Part shown: in pieces, positions 1-9,621 of the stretch
How the letters are laid out: the number at the start of each line of letters is the position of its first letter
Position numbering within the stretch: the first letter of the stretch is position 1
DNA from: Plectosphaerella cucumerina
Lineage: Eukaryota; Ascomycota; Sordariomycetes; Glomerellales; Plectosphaerellaceae
Assembly (NCBI GenBank): GCA_020746995.1
Contig: JAGPXD010000002.1
Span: 2,790,001-2,854,000 of the forward strand
DNA length: 64,000 nucleotides
Reading direction: 5' to 3'
Made by a program: the position numbers and the translations under genes
Notes under the pieces: generated by a model
Database searches by the model: none
What the model was told of the DNA's origin: nothing
What the model saw: the letters and a program-made list of their open reading frames with translations, nothing else

Positions 1-1
1 C

Positions 2-157
2 ATCCTATGGCTGGTCAAAGACCTTGGCTACATGTTCCGCTGGTTCTACAACGAGGGGTACGCTGCCAATATCCCGGCGCTGAAGAAGATCCACCCGGAG
101 CTGAAGGGGGTCGAGGTTTGGCTGCAGACCGAGAGCGCCTTTCGCAAGTCGCAATGA
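2..157 (+). CDS. C-terminal end of a probable NmrA-like family protein (partial)
   Basis: An open frame enters from the left edge and stops with TGA at 155-157, giving 51 codons. The visible residues include MFRWFYNEGY, then a Ala-Asn-Ile-Pro-Ala-Leu stretch, and end in a VEVWLQTESAF-type tail. I associate this ending (an aromatic MF..F..GY block, then A-I-PALKK.HPEL and a Trp-Leu close to the end) with fungal NmrA-like NAD(P)-binding regulators, where it forms the C-terminal helix. That assignment is from memory of the family and rests on a short fragment, so another Rossmann-type protein is possible. The gene runs toward the bZIP gene, and the two 3' ends converge with about 120 bp between stop codons. 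Confidence 0.45.
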   Translation: MLWLVKDLGYMFRWFYNEGYAANIPALKKIHPELKGVEVWLQTESAFRKSQ

Positions 158-277
158 TGGGAAGGAAGCTTGAAGACCTGGTTTTGATTTCATTTTAATC
201 CCATACTTATAGAGAGATTGATAATATGTAATAAGTCTGCGCACTCAAACCTTGCCATCGGTGCTCTGGTGCAGCTT

Positions 278-1348
278 CTAAATCAAATCCTTTTGAACTT
301 GTTGCGACGGGACGGCTGGAGGAATACTGAGCGGTTCCTCTCCTCGTATAGCCCTCCATCTGTTGCTAGATTCCACAACTTCGTTGCATCCGTGGACAAC
401 CCAGTGCCACTTGGCTAGAAAACCCGAGGTAGCCTCCCAGTTGCGCATGTCATGCGGCTCACCCCATACTATCAACCCCTTCCGGTTGGACGTGATTTCG
501 TCGTCATCGTGCGTTACTGGCAACGGCACCTGGTATAGAGACCTGTGGCTGGAGACTCCGAACTTCGAAGATCTGTGCAGTGGTGGCTGCGACGGTGCGA
601 TATTGATCATTTCACCCATGAGATCCATCAACAACTCGCGGCGATCAAAACTTCCCTCGTGCTCTATGAGGTTATCGCGCATGCGGGGGAAAGGGAGGAA
701 GGAAATCCAGGCCGAGTGCATGCAGATCTGCTGTGAAAGGGTCGGTACGAGGGAGGGTGGAATATTAGAGTTGATGGGGTACACGCACATTTCGCGGCGG
801 TATGGACCGCTGGCGAGATAGGTACTCAGGTCGTTAGGAGTGGAAGACTGCGACCAGCCGGACAGAAGGCACGTGAGGGTGTCCAAGTTGGACAAGAGAC
901 CGCGGAAGACGTTGTACTGGATCAGATGCAGAAGATGGTCCGTGGACAGCGGAAAGACGAAAGGTGGTGGGTTGCTGACTGCTTTAACAAGGAGAGACTT
1001 GTCGCCCGAAGGTGTCCAAGCACCATGGGCCATTGGAGCCGCGGGCAAGGCAGAGCAGGTGGAAGCTTCGACATCTTCGTCATCAAACTCCAGCTCGTCC
1101 AGACGTAAGCGTCCAGTCTGGAAGGAGTTTGGCTTCGGTACATAGTCGGGGTCGCGTTGCCGAAGTCGATTGCCTGGCATTTGGTGAGGAGAGGATGATA
1201 CGGGCGAAGGCTGGACAAGCTTACGATGCGCTCTCTGGTTCTTCCGATTCTGGATCTTTCTCCGCGCCTGGCCGATGCAGTTGTTGCTTGAATGATCCTG
1301 GCTATTCCCTTCTGGTTCCTGCTGCAGTACCGGCGGTGGAGTAGGCAT
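278..1348 (-). CDS. bZIP-type transcription factor with DUF3425 domain
   Basis: A nuclear regulator of the fungal bZIP/DUF3425 class. The N-terminus carries a basic region with the motif RRKIQNRKNQRAHR (about residues 29-42), the fungal N-x-x-x-Q-R-A/[YH]-R signature. The C-terminal half has DUF3425-like features: LIQYNVFRGLLSN, then an alternation of Pro/Arg-rich loops, and SGFLAKWHWVVHGC near the end. The frame is open throughout (356 codons), but a good intron sits right after RAHR: GTAAGC at 1224 down to CAG at 1174 (51 nt, a multiple of three). Removing it gives 339 residues and continues the basic region with Asn-Arg-Leu-Arg-Gln-Arg, so I prefer the spliced form. No leucine zipper heptads are visible, as is common in this class. 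The target genes are unknown. The call of family is firm; the intron is likely. Confidence 0.8.
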   Translation of the reverse strand: MPTPPPVLQQEPEGNSQDHSSNNCIGQARRKIQNRKNQRAHRKLVQPSPVSSSPHQMPGNRLRQRDPDYVPKPNSFQTGRLRLDELEFDDEDVEASTCSALPAAPMAHGAWTPSGDKSLLVKAVSNPPPFVFPLSTDHLLHLIQYNVFRGLLSNLDTLTCLLSGWSQSSTPNDLSTYLASGPYRREMCVYPINSNIPPSLVPTLSQQICMHSAWISFLPFPRMRDNLIEHEGSFDRRELLMDLMGEMINIAPSQPPLHRSSKFGVSSHRSLYQVPLPVTHDDDEITSNRKGLIVWGEPHDMRNWEATSGFLAKWHWVVHGCNEVVESSNRWRAIRGEEPLSIPPAVPSQQVQKDLI

Positions 1349-2110
1349 CTTTGAGACTCGGAGTATTCGACGAATCTACTGAAGGCCAGAATTGTGCTGA
1401 AGCAGCAGGGAGATTCATGCGTTACCCATGGTTGGGAGTGTCGGAGTAAAGACCTGATGTTCCGATGGGCTCCTGGCGCCTTATATGGCTGATCGGTGAG
1501 CTAGGTTGAAAACAGCAACTTGCTACTCTGAGAGAGGAAATAATGTCATCAAGCGCGAGTCATGAGCTGCGAACTCGGCCTTTCAAGTCAAGTAGGCCCT
1601 TGTTGAGGGCCGATCCGTACAAAGTCAATGTATAAATGAGACCAAACTTCACGGTCTTCTCCTTGAGAACACAATTGGAAAGCATCTTTCATACAGTTCC
1701 TTAGCAACTTCTTCTCATAGAGGTCTCAGGTGATGTTTCGTCTTCCTGGCCCAACGTCAGGGGCACGAGACTCGACGCCGGAATCAAAGATCGCATAGCA
1801 GCTGATGTACTTGCGGCATGTCCTCTCGCTGCAGATCGAGGACTACGGAGACTAAACTTCTCAGAAGAGGAAGAAATGTCAGCCGCGAGTCATGAGACGA
1901 CCAACCACGAATTTGTGCACCGTGAAGGGCAAAATTCGAGGCATTGCTCTGCACTTCCCTCCAGGAAAGTACCGAGGCAAACTGTGGACTCAGGCTTTAG
2001 TCTAGACAAAAAGGACCTCAGGGGGAGAATGAGAACGCCGTATTGCCATCTGGTTCATGCAGTCCGGATTTGATAGCTAATGCGTCAGTAGAAAGTCCGG
2101 AGCCTGGGAC
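1349..2110. other. Intergenic region
   Basis: Divergent promoter space between the bZIP gene (minus) and the SnoaL-like gene (plus). I see no coding frame with fungal gene structure. A 65-codon frame at 1876-2073 has no recognisable motif and I treat it as chance. Confidence 0.6.
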
Positions 2111-2118
2111 TATAAAAA
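2111..2118 (+). promoter_or_regulatory. TATA box of the SnoaL-like gene
   Basis: The octamer TATAAAAA lies about 108 bp before the ATG at 2226, a normal distance for a fungal TATA promoter. A promoter in this state suggests the gene was functional recently. Confidence 0.6.
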
Positions 2119-2225
2119 GGCGACGCTCTTCAGCTGTCAATACACCCTCCGGATTTGCGAAAGGACAGCCCTCAACTGCCTGCTAGACACCCAAACGTCA
2201 TTCGCTCACACCGTCGAACCCCATC

Positions 2226-2690
2226 ATGTCTTCACCCTCATCTTCAAGCCGCCTTCGGCAGAGCATGGCAACCACCGTTAAAGCCTTTATGGCAACCTAC
2301 GAAGAGGGCTCGGCCTAGAACGACGCCTCCATCATCAATCGCGAATCTACGCCAGACTGTACCCGTCAATTTCTCCCCAAGTCTGTGTGCGATGCCTTCA
2401 ATCTTCCGGACGACTTCTATTTCGACAATGCGAGAATGCAAAAGGCCTTCGAGAAAGACCTCACGGTGGTTGGCTTTCACGATGGCATCATCTCCAACTT
2501 GGTCATTGATACCGAGACTCGACGGGCTGCGTACACGACTATCACCACAATCCGCACGAAGGTCGGCGAGTCATACACCTACGAGGTAGCTTGGACCTTG
2601 TATTTCAACGATGATGGCTCAAAGGTCAAAAAGGCTGTCGAGTTCTGCGATAAGGACGTACTTCTGAGAATGACGAAGGATTATACTTAG
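2226..2690 (+). pseudogene. SnoaL-like small protein gene interrupted by one in-frame TAG
   Basis: From ATG at 2226 the frame runs 30 codons (a Ser-rich start, then TTVKAFMATYEEGSA), meets TAG at 2316-2318, and continues in the same frame without another stop to the TAG at 2688-2690, 155 codons in all. The downstream part reads as one coherent protein (ASIINRESTPDCTRQFLP, a CDAFNLPDDFYFDNA block, DLTVVGFHDGIISN, YEVAWTLYFNDDGSKVKK). This pattern matches the cone-shaped SnoaL/NTF2-like fold of about 140 residues common in fungi; function unknown. A CAG (Gln) codon would fit the broken position, so one C-to-T change could explain it. A second Met at codon 14 could also be the true start. Alternatives are a sequencing error or stop readthrough. 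No splice pair that removes the stop was found. Confidence 0.6.
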
Positions 2691-3327
2691 GTCGACCTAG
2701 AGGAAACAGAATCAGCGGTCCATCGGATTGGAGAGCAAGATGAGGTGAAAGTTTTGGTCTGTGCAATATAAATCGTCATGAGGGTGGACGAGAATGACAA
2801 TTCATTGTCTGCGTCGCATTTTGTGGTTGCCCAGCCTTACCAGTCGGTGTTTTTCCTGTCTTAGAACACTAGATAGCATATTGGTTTTCTCCCATGATCC
2901 AGTTGCTCACCCTGCTCTACCGAAAGGGGAAGTCCTTCGGGTTACTACCAGAGTGCTATCTAAAGCCGAGCGTTGCTCGCGTATCGCTGGAGCCTGGAGG
3001 AGCCCAGATTGCCAGGCTGCAAGATCGCGTCCCCGGAGATGGGGGTGGGTCGAAGATGATAGCGGTGATTATCCCAGGCATGTGCTTCTCGTACTCGTCA
3101 TCCTCGGTGGTGCAAGATGTCCACGATGCTGGGCTCTCGTATCCTGCGGGGTTAGACTAGAGCCAGGGGCAGGGGTAGTCTTGATACAGGAGATGGGGGC
3201 AAAAGCTGGACGAACTGCATTTCACTCCGGAGCCGTGATTTTTCGACCCTACCAGAATTCCCGCCCAAGTCAAAGTCGATTCGCTCTCTCCACGCCGGTT
3301 GGCACGCTTCGGCAGCCCAGCCTCAAC
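2691..3327. other. Intergenic region and 5' region of the TRP-like gene
   Basis: The frame of the next gene stays open here from 2794, but its translation is Arg/Cys-rich, low in hydrophobic pattern and unlike the membrane protein, so I read it as 5' untranslated or promoter DNA rather than coding. Confidence 0.5.
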
Positions 3328-5217
3328 ATGGCCCCCATCGAAAAGACTGCTTTGTTGTACACGCCAATGACCGATCGTCCACGACTCCCTTTGTCATTGC
3401 ATCGCCTTCTGCTTCTCCTACTCATCACCTGCTCAACTCCCTCTGGAGCATATGTTCAACAAGTGCCATGCGACGGCGTCGGAACACCATACCAGATCGG
3501 CGGTCTGAGGGCAAGAATCGACCACGAACCAGTGTCTTCAGAAACACATCTATACCTGGACGTCTATGGCCTGTACCAGGCTACCAACTTGAGCAATTCC
3601 GTGCTCATGGGTGGCAGTGTGGCTGCCACGGTCATTTTACTGTCACTTTCAAGCCGAAACTCGAGTGAACTTGTGCTTCCAGCATCGCCAGCCGAGTCAA
3701 CACCGCCATTTCAGCAATTCCGCATACCACCCACAATAAACCCTCGACCGTTCGACGAATACCTCACCGAAATCCGTCTCCGACATGCACAGAACAACAC
3801 TTTATTTGCTTGCTCAAGAGCGGTGGTGACTCCAGTCCTTCAGAGACCACTATCGGCCACCACTCAGTGGCTTTCACCCGTGGCTCTGACCCTGGTGCTG
3901 TGCACCTTGCTTCTCTCACGCACTCGGGTAGGCCGACAGTCGCTGTTGCACGGCTCACTCTCGGCGGACTCTGGCAGAGTAGCCAACTGCCTCGACTATG
4001 TCCAGTTCTTCTTCTTCCTAGGCGCCTTGACACTTCACTTCCCTGGCTTCATGCGACCTGCTACAAGTTCCAACAGCTGGTCCACGCTCATGTTTCCCGG
4101 GGGTCCAGTCATGAGCGGCTCCGTTTACCCCGGAATTTCTGACGGCATCTATGAAGTCAACGGGACTTTCGGCGGTACAGCAGGGCTGGAGCTCGTCTCG
4201 CAAGTCACCGGCGCGCCAATAACGATGTGGAACTGGATCAACGTCATCAGCCTCGCCTGCATGCTGCTCGCATCGCTCATCTTCATCTTCCAGCTCGGGC
4301 CGAAGATCCTCTGGACACGACGTGCCTTTGATTCTAGGACGATGCAGAAGATCCGGGGCACTGAGGTGCACGGCGTCCGGGGCACCCCCCACACTGTTAT
4401 GAGGGTGTTCTTCAGCTACTTTATGACCCCAGTGGTGGCATGGACGTCGTACAAGCTCACATATGCTCCTCTCCTGCCGGTACATCATATCATCATATCG
4501 GTTATGGTGTTGGTGCTGATACCGGTTGCCTTCTGGTGAAGTCTTCGGCAGGCTACGGCTCGACAGTTGGGATACTTCCTCGTGGATGCCCCATTCACGC
4601 AGGAAGATGCTGCAATTGTTCCTCGCGCCCAGGACCAGTTTGCTTTTTCCGTCTTCGTACTCATGTACCTTCGCGGGTGTGCCATTGGAGGGCTACAGGT
4701 GTCTGGCTTCCTGCAGCTGCTTTCACTTTGCATCTGTGAGATTTTGCAACTTGTCGTTGCCCTTTTCCTCCGTCGAGCTACATTCCTGGACACCGGAGTT
4801 GCTTTGATGTGCGGGCTAAGGCTTGTTCTCTTGCTGCTCTGCATTGGCTTCCTACCTGGTGTTGCAGGGCATGTGCAGCGCAGCGTCCTTGGGGTGGTGG
4901 TGCTCTGCGTTCATCTGGTAATTTTGGCTGCCGTCTTCATCGGCCCTTCGATCCTCCGGTTTACCATGTTGATGGCACGGATGATGCGAGGCGGGCCACA
5001 AAAGAAACAGGTACGTTGAAGATCTAGCCCGTGCCGGTATCAATCGACGACGCTGACTTCTTTGTCTCAGGTGTTGAGACTCTCATCGATGCCTCCCGGC
5101 GGGGATATTGCTCTCTCGGGGTTAGAAGGCGTCGTGCCTGGCAGCGAGCTCTCTCGCGTGCAGCGCTGGGTCAATACGGTCAATCCCGCAGACAGGGTTT
5201 CGGTCTTGAGCCGTTAA
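3328..5217 (+). pseudogene. TRP-like (Flc/Pkd2-type) membrane protein gene with one in-frame TGA
   Basis: The ATG at 3328 begins a signal peptide (hydrophobic Leu run, cleavage near SGAYV) followed by an ML-like luminal domain and a TRP-like polytopic domain. A diagnostic block reads DYVQFFFFLGALTLHFPGF, then WSTLMFPGGP and an NGTFGGTAGLEL segment, as in fungal Flc/Pkd2 proteins that act in calcium or flavin handling at ER/plasma membranes. Codon 404 is TGA (4537-4539), in the middle of a transmembrane helix. The same frame then continues through ARQLGYFLVDAP and further helices. One clean intron follows (5011-5070, GTACGT..CAG) and the last exon ends with TAA at 5215-5217. A possible 51-nt intron (4501-4551) would remove the stop, but its donor is poor (GTTATG) and it would delete most of a membrane helix. 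I therefore favour a nonsense mutation or a base-call error. Confidence 0.65.
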
Positions 5218-6026
5218 CAGCACAATGTCTACCTGCGACACACTGGTAGACCGGCCATCGCCGCTGGCAGTCGAGGTGGAAGGACACCTGCAGGTTCACT
5301 CCATTAGCCAAGACCACGACGACGGTGCGCTGCCATCGATGCCCCGGGTTCTGTCTACCGGCCAACCACCAAACTTTTCACGTCCATTGTCAATGCCGTT
5401 GGAGGCCGATATACTGGCGAGAGACGTAGTTGACCGCAACGACGCCCACAGACGGTCAGTCTCATAGGCTCGGTCGCCAGGGCGGGGCAAATCGTGCATC
5501 CCCATCTTGACTTGGTGACCCAAGGGCGCTTCCAGTTGCCGATAGGGGGGAACGGTATGAAAAGGGGGCGTCCACCACCATCACCGTCATCACCACCACT
5601 GACGACTCGGAGGTCAACACAGCAAGCCGCCGTGGATAAGGTAGGACGGACATAGATAAGCTCAAGTAACGGTAACGTAGGCGACATATATTTGGTTTGC
5701 CCATACCCACGGAATAAACACGAAGGGGTCTCCACATGCAGATTGCTGGCTGTTCCTCAAGATGTCGCTACCCCGCCCTGTGCAGCGCTAAACCGGCGGT
5801 CGCCGTTGTGCAGTTGACCCCATAGACGGTCCGATAGGATGTCCACCACCACTGACAAACCCACCAACCGGCTGATATTGCGGGCACCGGTCCGGCCACA
5901 GAAGCTTTGAACTGCCAGCCTCCGTCATCGTCCTCGGGAATAGAAGCAAATACTCTACAACACAGGGCTCGCAAGCAACTCATCCACGACCTACTTCCCC
6001 CAACGTCAGCCCTGTCAGTCGACATC
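5218..6026. other. Intergenic region
   Basis: No convincing gene. Several overlapping frames of 75-130 codons on the minus strand have no motif and shadow each other. There is a CA/CAC-rich stretch near 5575-5600. Confidence 0.5.
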
Positions 6027-6679
6027 ATGTCCCAGCCCGTCTATCGTCGTCGCAATGCCGCAGGGTACGGCCTCGAGCAGTGCGCCGCAGCCATCCGCGA
6101 GCCCAAAGCGGCCTCGGACGTCAAGATCCGTGACGTCCCAACTGACGTAGGTCGAGTCTCACGATGCACGAGAGAGAAGGCCACTGACAGCTCCCCCAGC
6201 TTGACGCCCTCAAGGCCAATGGAGAATCCTACACCCTCGAGAGCTTCACCATCGAGGACGCCATCGAGCTCGGCCACCTCCTGCAAGCTCGGCTGCTGCC
6301 CCTATCCAAGGAGAAGCCCACCCTCGTTTCCATCTCGCTTGCCAACAGCAACCAGGTCGTCTTCCAGACCGCCGTCGGCTCGGGCGTGGCGCCGGACAAT
6401 GAGACGTGGGTCGCTCGCAAGCGCAACAGCGTGATGAGGTGGAACACGGCCACCTGGTTCCTGTCATGCAAGTTCGGCCAGGACGAGGCGCTTTTTGCGT
6501 CAAAGTTTGGCATGAGCACGGAGCAGGCGGGAAAGTACGCCATTCACGGAGGCGGTGTTCCCATTCGCGTTCGCGGCGTCGAGGGCATCGTCGGTGTGGT
6601 CATCGTCAGCGGGCTGAAGCAGGACCAGGATCACGGGGTCATCATGGACGTCATTGAGGAGAACTGGGAGAGGGTTTAG
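6027..6679 (+). CDS. UPF0303 / GlcG-HbpS-like protein
   Basis: Two exons: 6027-6146 and 6200-6679, with a 53-nt intron (GTAGGT donor, CTGAC branch point, CCCCAG acceptor) and phase 0 joining. The product is 199 residues. The second exon carries the UPF0303 signature: a helix ending in GHLLQARLLPL, a strand pair with VVFQTAVGSG.APDNETWV, then RKRNSVMRW, and a closing GGGVPIRVRGVEGIVGVVIVSG. This belongs to the wider HbpS/GlcG (haem-degrading) fold, small alpha/beta proteins of uncertain role in bacteria and fungi. The N-terminal 40 residues are fungal-specific and contain several Arg. No signal peptide is visible, so the protein is probably cytosolic. The family call is firm; a haem-related activity would be an inference only. 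Confidence 0.85.
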
Positions 6680-7145
6680 GAGCCGGGAGCACGACCTGGC
6701 TCACATGAACATCCGCAAACTTGAAATCTTCCAGTCCCATGACTCAAAGACTGTGTGCAGAAGGCAGAAAGTCCACATGTTGATTCGTTGCCTAAACTCC
6801 ATTCCAGAGATGCATCATGATTGGGGCCGCAGTGTCATGTACACATCGGCCCCCGTTGTCTGGACGAGACAAGACAGGAGAAAAACTAAGAAACAGCAGT
6901 CATCAAAACCTGGATCCGCTCTTACCACGCCATCCTCCTAAGGATAACCATCTCGGCCATGAGAAAGTCGCCTCCATCATCCATGCCGATGACCGCCACG
7001 CGTGACCCAAGACATTCGAAAATTACGACTCTGCCCCGCGAGCCTCCGGATGTTCCTCTTGCGGTGTCGTCGTCGTCGTTGTCGTCGCCTCAACTGTGTC
7101 ATCCGGGGCAGCAGGTGTGCCCGCGCGTGACTGGGTACAGTGGTC
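6680..7145. other. 3' intergenic region between convergent genes
   Basis: Trailing region of the UPF0303 gene and the kinase gene, whose 3' ends face each other. I see no gene in it. Confidence 0.6.
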
Positions 7146-9530
7146 CTACGCGCCACCCACACTCGCCGCGGGCTGCTTCGCCCTGCGGCCCAGTAGCGTT
7201 GCACCGTCGAGGCTCAGTTCGAAGGGTCCCTTGCCCCGGTTGCGGTCGCGCACCTGCTGACGTGCTGCGGCAGTGATGGCAGCCGAGTGTTGGCCGTATC
7301 CCTTCTCCTTGTGGTTGGACTGCCTCTCGCGCTCGCGGCCGCGCTGCTGCTCCTGGTCCTTGATCTGAGTGTTTCGCATCGACTGCTCCAGTCCCTGAGT
7401 GCCTTGCGAGGGCTTGTGGACATACTCGGCATCCTTGCCATCCGTCATCTCCTCGTCTTCGTCCTCAGACTCCTCGTTCAGGCCGCCGAGACGGTCGGGT
7501 ACACCGCCCTTGGTACCCATCTGCTTTCGCCGCTTGGCCTCCTCCTCCTGCCTGTGAACTGCGTAACCCACGTCGAAGACTTCGCGAAGGTTGACAGCGC
7601 CGGGCGAGCGGAAGTCGTACCGGGCGCCACCGTCGGCGAGGCGTGTAGCGTCGAAGGCACGGAGCACCTCGGGCTGTGACTTCTTCTCGTCGCGAGGCGT
7701 CGGGCCGGAGCCGGCGACCCATGGGTGTGCCAGGAACTCGGTAATGGTGTAGCGCTTCTCTGGGTCAACCGTGAGCAGGTGGGAGATGAGGTCCTGGGCG
7801 CTCTTGGAAATGTCGTCCCACCAAGGCGAAAGGAAGGTGTACTGGCCCTTGGCGACCTTCTCCGTCAACACCTCGATGCTCTCGTCGTAGAACGGAGGGA
7901 ATCCGCAGAGCAGCGTGTAGAGAACGCAGCCGAGCGCCCACATGTCGACCGACTTGGAGTACCTCTCATCCTTGACAATCTCGGGAGCCGTATAGCCGAC
8001 AGTGCCGCAAGGAGTCATGGTTTGGTTATCCCACACGATCTTCGAGAGACCAAAGTCGGCAATCTTGATCTGTCCGATGCCGCCGGCGCCAACACCGTGA
8101 ATGAACTCGCCCTCATCCACCTTGTCCTCGTCGCCGGGCTGCCTTGGCTTGGGGTTTTTGGAGGGGACGAAAGCGGTCGGGTTGAACAGAATGTTCTCAG
8201 GCTTGATGTCTCTGCAGGGACAAGTCAGGTCTTGTTCCGACGATACCCGTACACGGGGGCTGGGACGAATGGGGAAGAGACGAGGGGTTAGGAAATTGCT
8301 CCTGGCGCAACGTACCTGTGGACGACACCACGCTCCTCGTGAAGGTACTCCAGGGCTTTCGCCACCTGGACGATGACGTGACGGGACAGTTCCTCGCTGA
8401 AGTAGGTGAGGCGGACAATCTGGTGGAAAAGCTCGCCGCCCTGAGCAAGCTCGAGGATGATGTAGTAATACTGCCGCGACTCGGCAAAGTCGATCAGCTT
8501 AATGATGTTGGGGTGGTCGAGCTGGCGCATGATCTGGACCTCCTTGAGGATGTTTGACCGCTGCAGTCTCGTCAGCCTCTGCCGCTGGCCTATGATGGGA
8601 GGCATTCTCGAAACAGGATAGGACGCAAGACAGCGGAGAATGCCTCATTGTAATAGGAAAGCACAAATGGAATAAGTTGGAATATCTCGCACCTCTGCAG
8701 CTTTGGGGACCTTTTTGAAGTCCGGATGTAGATGGTTGTTTCCCTATGAGCGACACCCCTGTGTTGGTATTGTGGCACGGCAGGAAAGGAAAGGATAAAG
8801 GAAAAAAGACGAGAGAACGGCCGAGGAAACGATGTCACCGTGATGGGCGGTACACCAGCAATATCACTCACCTGCATGCTGTTCATCTCGTACTTGCGAA
8901 CGACCTTGATGCCGACTTCGCCGTACTGGCCCTCGGTGTCGCGGGCTCGGTAAACGTTGCTGAAGGCGCCGTCTCCCATCTTCTCGAGGAGGACCCAGCG
9001 CTCAAGGCCAGGATACTTGGGGAACTTGCCCCGGCTTTCATTCTCCTCGGCGACGAGTTTGGCGATCTCGTTGCTGTCGATGTTCTTGGTCCTGCCGGCC
9101 TTCTGACCGACGTTCTGATGGGGTTCAGCGGCATGGGCGGCGGCGTTGCCGGCCTTGGCAGCACGGTTCTGGCCGTCACCAGGGGCCACGGAGTATGCCT
9201 CGGGGACACCGGCGTGGACCTTCTGGCCGCCTACAGCGGGCTCGGACATGGCGAGATCGTTGTGCAGTTTCTGTGCCGCGGCGGGCTGCGGCGGGGACTG
9301 TTGTTGTTTCGCCTGGGGCTCGTCATAGTTATTCACGCGGGCTTGCTTGCCTAGAAGTGGGCGGACGCAGGGTCAGCTTGCAGCTGCGAGAGGTGCGCGG
9401 ACAACAAGAACCGTTCCAACAGAAGCGACCGGGGCGACAGTCACCTCCGGGGCCCATCGGCAGATTGAGGGTGAGGTGAATAGAACATACCGTGACGGAT
9501 GAAGTTCTTAAGTTGCTGTATCGTCGACAT
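7146..9530 (-). CDS. Srk1/Rck2-like CAMK-group serine/threonine kinase
   Basis: Four exons on the minus strand: 9491-9530, 8872-9350, 8316-8560 and 7146-8211; the introns are 140, 311 and 104 nt. The 609-residue product has a Gln/Pro/Ala-rich N-tail, then a kinase domain with a Gly-rich loop (GDGAFSNVYRA), the VGIKVV lysine, HRDIKPEN, DFGLSK, and a Thr-Pro-containing activation loop (MTPCGTVGYTAPE). A CAMK-type insert (PSKNPKPRQPGDEDK) lies between the HRD and DFG motifs. The C-tail is Arg/Gln-rich, with a acidic patch (EESEDEDEEM). This layout fits the Rck2/Srk1 group, kinases activated by the Hog1/Sty1 stress MAPK. The first exon encodes only 13 residues plus one base and was chosen because its GTATGT donor joins in phase to the acceptor at 9351. 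Intron 2 is unusually long. Confidence 0.88.
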
Positions 9531-9578
9531 GATTGCGGCCTTGTCGCGGTTGCGGCGACGGCCTCTGGCGGGACTGTC

Positions 9579-9620
9579 GTGGTTGTGGTGGTTGTGGTGG
9601 TTGTGGTGGTTTGTGGTGGG
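9579..9620 (-). repeat. GTGGTT-type low-complexity tract in the kinase 5' leader
   Basis: A run of GTG/GTT units on the plus strand; on the kinase mRNA strand it reads CCACAA/CCACC. It lies about 50-90 bp before the start codon, so it is probably in the 5' untranslated region. An unstructured CA-rich leader of this kind is common for fungal mRNAs. Confidence 0.7.
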
Positions 9621-9621
9621 A

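Noticed and set aside
2794..3327. Upstream extension of the TRP-like frame from 2794
   Set aside because: The translation is unlike the family, and a signal peptide begins at 3328.
4501..4551. Intron that would remove the TGA of the TRP-like gene
   Set aside because: Donor GTTATG is poor and the excised part encodes most of a hydrophobic helix needed by the family; kept only as an alternative.
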